Shown here piece after piece: positions 52,255 through 59,997 of a DNA stretch of 64,000 bases. The notes under the pieces were generated by a model, which ran no database searches, was not told where the DNA came from, and was given only the letters and a program-made list of their open reading frames with translations. Every line of letters begins with the position of its first letter. Position 1 is the first letter of the stretch. Where the stretch lies: assembly GCA_041649415.1 (NCBI GenBank), contig JBAZND010000001.1, positions 1 through 64,000 on the forward strand, given 5' to 3'. The DNA comes from JALOAR01 sp041649415 (GTDB lineage Bacteria; Patescibacteriota; Minisyncoccia; UBA6257; Colwellbacteraceae). Both the position numbers and the translations under genes were made by a program.

Positions 52255-52366
52255 CAATCTTTAAATTTCGTAACGAGACGATTCTCGCGTGAGTGAAGGT
52301 GTATTGATGAGCGAAGCAGGTACTCCGAGCGAATGCGAAAATGTTGCAGTATAAATTTAGAGATTG
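52255..52366. other. Structured spacer bounded by 14-bp inverted repeat
   Basis: CAATCTTTAAATTT (52255-52268) pairs with AAATTTAGAGATTG (52353-52366) except for one position, enclosing GC-rich short stems (CGAGACGATTCTCG, CTCCGAGCGAATGCG). No gene. Located between the rRNA terminator and the rodA promoter. Confidence 0.45.
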
Positions 52367-52370
52367 TGTC

Positions 52371-52399
52371 AAAAAAGCCACCGTTTAGGTGGTTTTTTT
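52371..52399 (-). terminator. rRNA terminator
   Basis: CCACC-TAAAC-GGTGG hairpin with a run of T on the minus strand, just after 5S rRNA. Confidence 0.85.
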
Positions 52400-52508
52400 G
52401 GTAATACCTGGTAAAGCTACTTTCGCCCGTGAAGACTATCATCGCTCTGCAAATCTTTCACTTCCGAGTTCGGAATGGGATCGGGTGGGTCAACTTGCAG
52501 TTAATACC
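52400..52508 (-). rRNA. rrf: 5S rRNA
   Basis: The 5S core ACCCGATCCCATTCCGAACT and GAAGTGAAA are visible on the minus strand, with ends that pair (GGTATTA / GGTATTACC, imperfect). Ends are approximate. Follows 23S by about 60 bp. Confidence 0.9.
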
Positions 52509-52792
52509 AAGCAAGTAGATGTTATTCTGTAATTCACGAAAAGTCAAAATAAATAAGCTGCTAAATGATCGGTTCATTCGGCGGCCTTTTAGTATCCTTC
52601 GGCTGAAACGGTTACCCGCCTTACACCTTGGACCTATCAACCTAATCATCTATTAGGGGCCTCCACCTTATCTTGGGCTAGGCTTCACGCTTAGATGCTT
52701 TCAGCGTTTATCCCTTCCGAGCATAGCTACTGAGCAATTCAGTTGGTACCAAAGCTCATAGACCAGAGGCTCGTTCAATCCGGTCCTCTCGT

Positions 52793-53614
52793 CACGGATT
52801 CAACTAGCTTTTAACTAATATGAATGTGTCCCCTGTTTCCAGGAGCGCAGACTATATCTTCACCCTTATATCTAAAGAAATAATAGGGTGTCGGCGTGTT
52901 ACCTACATAAACCTGCCAATAAATTAGCTTTCCAATCTACGTAAGTCTGTCAGTCTATTAAGACCGACTAAGTCGTTACGGGGTCAAGCCCAACAATTGA
53001 AATAACTCACTTTTGGTTTTCTTTCTCTTCGCCACGTAATTTTCCGATTGTACGGCAAGAATATTTTCAACCAATTGCTTTTTTTGATCGTTCCCCATTT
53101 TGCTTTGCAAAATATGAGCCGATTTTAAAAGCATTTTTGCCTGTTTATTTTTGAATTTTATGAATGGTAAAAGCTGTATAAGAACTCTTTCCACTGTCTT
53201 GAATCCGTTTATTCTTAGCTCAGATATTCCATCTTTTCTACGAGAGAAATATCCGACCTTCAAAACACTACGAATCCACAATAAAGGTTCTTCATGTCGC
53301 GTATCTTGATAAAAACAGATTGTAAGCATAATCCGAATACCTTTTTTAGAATCAGAACGTTTCTTAACTTGTATCATCAAGCTACCATCACCATCCAAAA
53401 AACCGGCAATATAAGCTAAATCTTTTAGTTTGAGCCGACTTCCCACGGTATTATCTTTTTGTTTCTGGTCCCCAAGTAAATTATATCATATTCCAAACGG
53501 ACCGATGTTTAGAATATTCCAATAAGGGAATCAAAAATCAACGAAGACTTCACCGTTATTAGCCGAGTTGTCATTGCAAATTACTTCGCAAAGTAGCAAA
53601 ACGCTTTCGCGTTC
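52793..53614 (-). other. Group I intron in 23S rRNA at the sarcin-ricin loop
   Basis: Comparing with the conserved rRNA, CCTAGT must join ACGAGAGG; 822 bp intervene. The upstream exon ends in U and the intron ends in G, as group I introns require. The R/S core pair (AACGGTGAAGTC and GAAGATATAGTC) is present near the two ends. An endonuclease gene occupies the middle. Confidence 0.88.
52976..53446 (-). CDS. LAGLIDADG homing endonuclease inside the 23S intron
   Basis: 156 aa, starting at a GTG at 53446. One LAGLIDADG motif is visible (LAYIAGFLDGDGSL, about residues 10-23), so it probably works as a homodimer. The second half (FKTVERVLIQLLPFIKFKNKQA) is typical of the family. Homing endonucleases of this type spread their intron into intronless rRNA genes. 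Confidence 0.9.
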   Translation of the reverse strand: MGSRLKLKDLAYIAGFLDGDGSLMIQVKKRSDSKKGIRIMLTICFYQDTRHEEPLLWIRSVLKVGYFSRRKDGISELRINGFKTVERVLIQLLPFIKFKNKQAKMLLKSAHILQSKMGNDQKKQLVENILAVQSENYVAKRKKTKSELFQLLGLTP

Positions 53615-53660
53615 ACTAGGATCGACTGCCCTCAAGTGGTTAACGCCTGCAGTAGATAAA

Positions 53661-53695
<35 letters not shown>

Positions 53696-55829
53696 GCGTA
53701 TCCTTTTAAGTGGCGAACAGCCACACGCTTGGGACCTTCTCCAGCCCCGCGCTAGGATGAGCCGACATCGAGGTGCCGAGCGATGCCGTCGCTATGGACG
53801 CTCGGGCATCACCAGCCTGTTATCCCCGGGGTAGCTTTTATCCATTGTCTCCGGCCTTTCTATAAAGAGCCGTCGGGTCACTAAGTTCTGCTTTCGCATC
53901 TGCTCGACTTGTAGGTCTCGCAGTTAAGCCGGCTTATGCCTTTACACAATCGGACCGATTTCCATCCGGCCCTAGCCGACCTTATAAATTCCTCCGTTAC
54001 TCTTTGGGAGGATTCCGCCCCAGAAAAACTGCCCACCAGGCACTGTTCCCTATAGTTTTTACCTTTAAGGTTAGATTCTAAAACTTGAAAGATGGCTGTT
54101 TCATCGTCGAGTCCGCTCCATCCGAAAACGGAGTTTCAATCTCTCACCACTACGCTACGCATCCAAGTCATAGAGCCAATACCAAGCTGCAGTAAAGCTC
54201 CCGGGGTCTTCTTGTCTAGCTGCAGGTATCCAGCGTCTTCACTGGAATCGCATTTTCACCGAGCTTCTCCTTGAGACAGTTCTCTGATCGTTACGCCATT
54301 CATGCGCTTCGGAACTTACCCGAAAAGGAATTGCGCTACTTTAACACGGTTATAGTTACCGCGGACATTGACGAGGGCTTAACTCAGTGAGCTTATCCCT
54401 GCCTTGCGGCAGAAACAAACCCCCAAGCTTGACCTTCTCGCATCGGTCAGGCGTCACCCCCTATACATCCTCTTACGAGTTCGCAGGGAGCTGTGTTTTT
54501 AATAAACAGTCGCCAGAGATTCTTTAGCTGCGGCCCGCCATAGGCGGGCAGACCTTATCGCTAACTTACGGTCGCTGTTTTGCCGAGTTCCTTAAGGAGA
54601 ACTCACTCGTACCCCTTGGGCTACTCGCCCTATCCACCTGTGTCGGTTTCCGGTACGGATTCCATCCGTTTAACCTTAGAAGTTTTTCGCGGAAGCGCGC
54701 TCAATCGAATCGACAGAGAAAAACCTCCGCCTTTCTTTTACCCTTGAGAGCCCGCCCGAAGGCGGATGACACTCGGATTTACCTAAATGTCCTCTCTTAG
54801 TCAAAGACGCCAAACCATTAAGGCGCTCGACCTACTGTGCTTCGTCCCTCCATCGAAACGAACGGAAGGGCCGGAATATTAACCGGCTGTCCATCAGCTG
54901 CGGCTTTCGCCATTGCCTTAGGGCCGCCTAACCCGTAGTTGATTACCATTGCTACGGAAACCTTGGATTTTCGGGGATCTAGTTTCTTACTAAATAAGCG
55001 GGTTACTCATGCCAACATTATCTCTTCAGATCGCTCCAGTCTCCCTCACGGGTTGACCTTCAGCGCAATCCAAATGCTCTCCTACCATCTCGCCCTTGCG
55101 GGCAAAATCCGCATCGTCGGTACTTCGCTTGAGCCCCGGTACATTTTCGGCGCACCACGCCATCGAATAGTAAGTTGTTACACACTTTTTAAAGGATGGC
55201 TACCTCTGAGCCAACCTCCTATCTGTCAGCGGCGTGACACTGCCTTTAACACTTAGCGAAGATTTAGGGACCTTATATGGCGGTCTGGGCTGTTTCCCTT
55301 TCGACCATGGAGCTTAGCCCCCACAGTCTGACTACTGAGCTTTCTTTACGGTATTCGGAGTTTGAATCGGAGGCCGAGCTTGCGCCCTTTACCACCAAAC
55401 CAGTAGCTCTACCCCCGTAAAAATTTTTCTCAGCGCTAGTCCTAAAACTATTTCGGAGAGAACCAGCTATTACCAAGCTCGATTAGCTTTTCACTTCTTA
55501 CCCCAAGTCATCCGAAGGTTTTGAACAACCAACCGGTACGGACCTCCCGCCGCGTTTCCGCGGAGTTCATCCTGCTCAGGGTAAGCTCGCTTGGCTTCGG
55601 GTCTATTGTCGACTACCTGTCTCGCCTCGAAAGGCGGACTCGCGCTATTAACACTTGGTTTCCCTATGGCTCCTCCCGTTTTACGGGATTAACCGGCAAC
55701 CGACAATAAGTCGTTGGCTCATTCTTCAATAGGCACCACGTCACCCCGACTTGCCGTTAAGCAAGTCTGCGGGCTCCGAGTCCTTGTAAGCACGTGGTTT
55801 CAGTTCTATTTCACCGTCCTCCCGGACTG

Positions 55830-55866
<37 letters not shown>

Positions 55867-56048
55867 ATCATGGAATGTATTTAGCCTTTCCCGATAGTTC
55901 GGGATGATTCCTTCGAGGTTTTCATTTCTCGAAGTATTCAAGATTAAAAACAAGAAAGTTGGTTCGTTTTCGCGTACAAGGCTTTCACTTTCTTTGGCCG
56001 GACTTTCCAGTCCGTTCCGCTAACAAACCAATTTGTAACTTTCCTCCA

Positions 56049-56095
56049 TTCACAAAATTGTTATCCAATAAGATATTGGATAACAATTTTGTGAA
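56049..56095. repeat. 22-bp perfect hairpin inside the 23S gene
   Basis: Arms 56049-56070 and 56074-56095 are fully complementary with a 3-nt loop (AGA). It lies in a 5' variable region of 23S rRNA where other bacteria have a short helix. Confidence 0.85.
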
Positions 56096-56498
56096 AAGAC
56101 GTTTCTATCTTACTACACCAATCCATTTGAAAATTGCTTTTCTTATAGAGTGGTTTGGGCTCTTCCCTTTTCGCTCGCCGCTACTTGGGGAATAACTTCG
56201 TTCTCCTTTCCTCCGCTTACTGAGATGTTTCACTTCAGCGGGTTAGCATCTCTCACATCTTACGTGTGAGGATGATTAGGGTTTACCTAACCGGGTTGCC
56301 CCATTCGGAAGCTCCCGGGTCAAAGGCCGTTACACGCCTCACCGAGAGTATCGCCGTTACACAGCGTCCTTCATCGCCATTCCATGTCAAGGCATCCACC
56401 ATGTGCCCTTATTAAACGAATAAACCGATCATTTAGAAGCTTATTTAATGCTTTTACACTGCATTCACCCCGTTACAAATTTTGATTTGTCGCGGGGC

Positions 56499-56526
56499 GC
56501 TCGTCACGCACTTGTTTGTGACGAGC
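56499..56526. other. Hairpin in the 23S leader
   Basis: GCTCGTCAC/GTGACGAGC stem with a 10-nt loop. It is part of the roughly 320-bp region between 23S and the channel gene, which holds no CDS. Confidence 0.6.
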
Positions 56527-56579
56527 AATTTAATTGACTTTTCGCTTTTTAAGCTTCAGTCGCTTTTCCTTTCGGGATA

Positions 56580-56602
56580 TAAAAAACCGCTCTCGGAGCG
56601 GT
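56580..56602 (-). terminator. Intrinsic terminator in the 23S leader region
   Basis: ACCGCTC-CGA-GAGCGGT with six T on the minus strand, between the promoter at 56681-56708 and the 23S 5' end. An upstream GCGCGG/CCGCGC hairpin and a CGCTCTC that could pair with GAGAGCG give a possible antiterminator. Confidence 0.7.
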
Positions 56603-56680
56603 CTTTTCGGAGAGCGCGGAAATCCCGCGCCTCAGATCAGACCTTCCTTAGTTTATTCAGACTTAGCATCTACAAAAGAA

Positions 56681-56708
56681 AGTATATAGAACAAACAACC
56701 TCTGTCAA
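56681..56708 (-). promoter_or_regulatory. Strong minus-strand promoter before 23S
   Basis: TTGACA (complement of 56703-56708), a 16-nt spacer and TATACT (56681-56686). Confidence 0.65.
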
Positions 56709-56720
56709 GAGGTTGTTTGT
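56691..56720. terminator. Hairpin overlapping the promoter
   Basis: ACAAACAACCTCT/AGAGGTTGTTTGT stem with a 4-nt loop that contains part of the -35 box; it likely ends the upstream channel gene's transcript. Confidence 0.7.
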
Positions 56721-56746
56721 GAGAAAATTTAGGTTTTTTTCGCCCT

Positions 56747-57445
56747 TTAGCGATTTTCCATTTTCTCCTCCAAGCGGTCTAGAATTTGCTCGGCTTGTTT
56801 CTTGCCTCCAAGCCCAAAAGCTAAACCTAAAGCGAGCCCGACAGCGAGCGGAGCAGCAACGATAAAGCTCATTAAAGTGCTCTCAATCAAACCCGTATCA
56901 ACACCCAACTGCTTTAAAGCCGCGACGCCTCCAAAAATCATTATCACCCACCACGTAACGGAGCCCAAAAACCTAACTGAATGAAGTCTCGCTCCCATAA
57001 CCGATGCGTTTACGAGCTTCTTCAAGAACTGCGCGATAAACGCGGCAACGAGAAGAATGAGAATGGCGGCAATGAGATTCGTGAATATCCATCCGAGGGC
57101 AGAAGTGATGAAAACGGAAAGAGTGGAAAGACCAAGTATGTCAGCTATACCCACAAAGAAAACTATAAGGATTATCCAGTAAGCGACCTTCCCTAAGAAT
57201 CTTCCCGAATTCAAACCGATACCGGCTTTTTGAAGATACATGTCAAGCTTTATCTTTCTCAAGACGGAATCAAGTTTTATGAGAGATATTATTTTTTCAA
57301 TCGCAAACTCAAGCGCTCTTGCAACGATTAGACCCACTATAAGCAATATGAGCGCGCCGACAAGGTCGGGTATGAAACCGACAACTTTATCAAGCACGTT
57401 CATAAGCGAATTCATGAGCGCGTCTAACCAACTTCTAAATATCAT
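56747..57445 (-). CDS. Mechanosensitive-channel-related membrane protein
   Basis: 232 aa with two related TM-helix blocks (about 25-75 and 155-220) as in the conserved-TM-helix family of MscS-like proteins: DLVGALILLIVGLIVARALEFAIEKI, then AAFIAQFLKKLVNASV and PLAVGLALGLAFGLGGKKQAEQIL. The full MscS beta domain is absent. Presumably a pore or pore regulator in the cytoplasmic membrane. Confidence 0.8.
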   Translation of the reverse strand: MIFRSWLDALMNSLMNVLDKVVGFIPDLVGALILLIVGLIVARALEFAIEKIISLIKLDSVLRKIKLDMYLQKAGIGLNSGRFLGKVAYWIILIVFFVGIADILGLSTLSVFITSALGWIFTNLIAAILILLVAAFIAQFLKKLVNASVMGARLHSVRFLGSVTWWVIMIFGGVAALKQLGVDTGLIESTLMSFIVAAPLAVGLALGLAFGLGGKKQAEQILDRLEEKMENR

Positions 57446-57519
57446 CTATTGCTTTTTGTTATTTATAACCGACCTTTCTACTTCCCCTGATTATAGCAAA
57501 AACAGTCATTTATTTCATC

Positions 57520-58125
57520 TTAAACATATTTGGAGAGCTGTTTAAAATCCTTTTCCAATTCCCCAATTTTTGTTCGGTCATAAACCGCAACGGCAGGGTG
57601 ATAAAGCGGCAATATTCTAACTTTTCCGTATTCCGTCTCTGCTCCAAATTCTCGTCCGTGCGCTCTACTTATTGGTTCTATCAAATATTCCAACCCGAAC
57701 TTTCGCATTATGTAATCCATTGAAAACCGGCCAAGAGTTGCTATCGCCTTCGGCTGGATTATCTCAATTTGCCTATCAAGAAACGGCGCGTAGATTTCAA
57801 TTTCGTTGGGAAAAGGATCGCGATTCCCCGGTGGACGGTCTTTTACAATGTTCGTTATATACACCGATTGTCTTTCTATTCCGGCTGAAGCCAAGAGTTC
57901 ATCAAGTATTTTCCCTGCCGCTCCGCAAAAAGGTCTTCCTGTAGCCGCTTCGTTTCTGCCGGGAGCTTCACCGATAAACATGATAGATGCGTGATGATTC
58001 CCCTCGCCTATCACGGCAAAATTTCTATTCTTAATCCGCTCTTCGTAAAGAGGAGAAGATTTTAGATTCCAAACTTCATCTCTTACTTCTCTTAATTTTT
58101 CCGTTCTGTCGTCCTGTGTTTCCAT
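57520..58125 (-). CDS. Uracil-DNA glycosylase family 4/5-like protein
   Basis: 201 aa. Motif A is GEAPGRNEAATGRPFCG (about 52-68) and motif B is LPLYHPAVAVY (near 172-182). Typical family 4 enzymes hold a 4Fe-4S cluster through four Cys; here the only Cys is in motif A, so the cluster sites are missing. It may still remove uracil, or its function may have shifted. Family: base excision repair. Confidence 0.85.
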   Translation of the reverse strand: METQDDRTEKLREVRDEVWNLKSSPLYEERIKNRNFAVIGEGNHHASIMFIGEAPGRNEAATGRPFCGAAGKILDELLASAGIERQSVYITNIVKDRPPGNRDPFPNEIEIYAPFLDRQIEIIQPKAIATLGRFSMDYIMRKFGLEYLIEPISRAHGREFGAETEYGKVRILPLYHPAVAVYDRTKIGELEKDFKQLSKYV

Positions 58126-58224
58126 TCGTCTATTTTAACTTGTCTTTCGCTTTTATCTCCAAAGCTTTATTCAAAAAAAACAAAAATCTCTTTCTCCAAT
58201 AATTTTTCTCCAGATTCTGAACGG

Positions 58225-58295
58225 TGGACCTAGGCGGAATCGAACCGCCGTCCCGGCAATGCGAATGCCGTGTGCTACCACTATACCATAGGCCC
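58225..58295 (-). tRNA. tRNA-Ala(CGC)
   Basis: Acceptor GGGCCTA/TAGGTCC with G3:U70, anticodon stem CGGCA/TGCCG with loop TTCGCAT (anticodon CGC). Encoded end is ACC. Confidence 0.92.
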
Positions 58296-58304
58296 TACCG
58301 CGAA

Positions 58305-58328
58305 ATTATAAGGGGCTTTAAGCCCCTT
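58305..58328 (-). promoter_or_regulatory. tRNA-Ala -10 box and upstream hairpin
   Basis: TATAAT (58305-58310) lies 9 nt before the tRNA. The overlapping AAGGGGCTT/AAGCCCCTT hairpin (58310-58328) includes the stop codon of the upstream small gene. Confidence 0.6.
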
Positions 58329-58521
58329 TTTCAATCATCCTCTTTACCTCGTCCCTTGTGGTTAATTCCTTCTCTTTTATTTTTTCTTCCACTTTCTTTT
58401 CTATCATGTCTTCCAGCATCTTCTGTGTTTCTTTTGCCTGCTCCATCATCTGCCTTATTTCGTCCGGATTCATGTTTCTCATCGCCTCATGAGCGTCTCT
58501 AAACTGATTAAATATTCCCAT
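58318..58521 (-). CDS. Small charged coiled-coil protein, unknown
   Basis: 67 aa, almost wholly helical: residues 20-60 are Glu/Lys-rich with a heptad look (QMMEQAKETQKMLEDMIEKKVEEKIKEKE). It overlaps the preceding 4-TM gene by 14 bp, so the two are likely made together. No family recognised. Confidence 0.6.
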   Translation of the reverse strand: MGIFNQFRDAHEAMRNMNPDEIRQMMEQAKETQKMLEDMIEKKVEEKIKEKELTTRDEVKRMIEKGA

Positions 58522-58945
58522 CTTGCGTTTTTTTAATTGATTTTCGACGCATTGCCGTTTGTGAAGCCGCGTATATCACAAACGATTGAGCGGCGACTTG
58601 TGCCGCTTGTATCCAAAAACCCATCTTCTCTCCGTGGAAAACGGCGGTTATTACGCTGCTCGCAGCAAGCAAAATAAGATTCGCCGCAAAAAAAATAATT
58701 GAGCTCCAAACAGCGACGTTTCTTGTGCTCTCCGTTTCGGCCACGTTATTTCTCGCCCATTTTCCGCCGATAAAAGCGCCAAGCGCCGTTATCCCGAGCA
58801 TAACGAGAATACCAAGCGCCATGCCAAGTACCCCCGCTCCGGTCGCAAACACAATAATGACGGAAACAAACGACCCCAGAAGCGAGGCTATTACAACCCC
58901 TCCTAAAATTTTTGCTATCGCTTTTATCTTATCCGTTATTTTCAT
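58508..58945 (-). CDS. Four-helix membrane protein, unknown
   Basis: 145 aa with four membrane segments (about 15-35, 38-60, 78-100, 110-130) and a basic, Lys-rich tail. No characteristic motif. It lies between the D-2-hydroxyacid dehydrogenase and the small coiled-coil gene on the same strand. Confidence 0.65.
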   Translation of the reverse strand: MKITDKIKAIAKILGGVVIASLLGSFVSVIIVFATGAGVLGMALGILVMLGITALGAFIGGKWARNNVAETESTRNVAVWSSIIFFAANLILLAASSVITAVFHGEKMGFWIQAAQVAAQSFVIYAASQTAMRRKSIKKTQDGNI

Positions 58946-58952
58946 TGCGAAT

Positions 58953-59963
58953 TTACTTTGCTTTTATTTCATTTCGCGGCATTCCCTCTGCAAATGAGCT
59001 GATATTTAAGATGGTAGTATCCAAAATTCTCGTTAAAGCCTCCCTGGTATTGAAAGCGTTGTGAGGCGTAATTACCACGTTTTCCATATCCACGAGCATC
59101 CGGTTCTGCAATATCGTTTCCAAATTATGTTCGCCTTTTCTCCCTCCTATTAGAAATTCTCTTTCGTCCTTTGTCAGCACCTCTTCTTCAAGAACGTCTA
59201 ATCCCGCTCCGCCTACAATTCCTTCATCCAAAGCTTTCACTATCGCCGCCGTCTCAATCACGCTTCCTCTTGCCGTATTAATCACAAGCGCTCCCTTTTT
59301 GACCAGATTGATGTTCTCCATATTAAGCATGTGGAAAGTAGTCGGTAGCTCCGGCACGTGAAAAGTTATCACGTTCGACGCGGAAAGGAGCTCTTCAAAA
59401 GGCACATATTTGATCTGCTCGTCGGCAGCAAATTTTTCATCGGGGTAGGCATCCGTTGCGATCACGTTCATTCCAAATCCTTTTGCTATTCTAACCACGT
59501 GTTTACCGATACGCCCCGTTCCTACGACACCGATTGTTTTTCCTTTTAAATCAAATCCTTGGAGCCCATCCAAATCAAACGAACCAGTTTCTTTTATCCT
59601 ATCATAGGCCTTGAATATCTTTCGGGAGAGAACGAGTATCAGCGCAAATGCAAATTCGGCAACGGTATTTTCTCCATACGATGGCACAGTTGAAACTACA
59701 ATGTCGCGCGCCGCTGTTTCATTAAGGTTTATATGATCATAGCCCGTAGACCTTGTGGCTATAAGTTTTAAGTTCGGAAAAGCGCCAATAACCTCCTTGT
59801 CTATCTCGCTATTCGTAAAAACCGACACGACGTCGTAGTCTTTTTTCTCCGGAGTATTATTTTTATCCAATCTTCCTTCATAGAAATCCACTTCTTGAGA
59901 ACCCATATGCTCCCTAAAATACGCCTCTTCCCATGGCTCTGTTTCAAAAAAGGCTATCTTCAT
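58953..59963 (-). CDS. ldhA: D-isomer specific 2-hydroxyacid dehydrogenase (D-lactate type)
   Basis: 336 aa. The NAD-binding GTGRIGKHVVRIAKGFG (about 148) and catalytic residues Arg (NTARGSVIE), Glu (GLDVLEEE) and His (ITPHNAFNT) are in place. The pattern is closest to D-lactate dehydrogenases, giving pyruvate to D-lactate at the end of fermentation, but other D-2-hydroxyacids are possible. TATAAT (59971-59976) lies 7 nt before the ATG. Confidence 0.9.
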   Translation of the reverse strand: MKIAFFETEPWEEAYFREHMGSQEVDFYEGRLDKNNTPEKKDYDVVSVFTNSEIDKEVIGAFPNLKLIATRSTGYDHINLNETAARDIVVSTVPSYGENTVAEFAFALILVLSRKIFKAYDRIKETGSFDLDGLQGFDLKGKTIGVVGTGRIGKHVVRIAKGFGMNVIATDAYPDEKFAADEQIKYVPFEELLSASNVITFHVPELPTTFHMLNMENINLVKKGALVINTARGSVIETAAIVKALDEGIVGGAGLDVLEEEVLTKDEREFLIGGRKGEHNLETILQNRMLVDMENVVITPHNAFNTREALTRILDTTILNISSFAEGMPRNEIKAK

Positions 59964-59970
59964 AATCCTG

Positions 59971-59976
59971 ATTATA
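59971..59976 (-). promoter_or_regulatory. -10 box of leaderless ldhA
   Basis: TATAAT, 7 nt before the ATG at 59963. Confidence 0.6.
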
Positions 59977-59997
59977 ACAAAAACTTTCCGCTGGCGC

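Noticed and set aside
56580..56674. Known small RNA (6S, SRP, RNase P, tmRNA)
   Set aside because: Too short and none of the conserved core sequences is present.
58224..58502. 92-aa plus-strand frame starting at a tRNA
   Set aside because: It is the antisense of tRNA-Ala and of the small coiled-coil gene.
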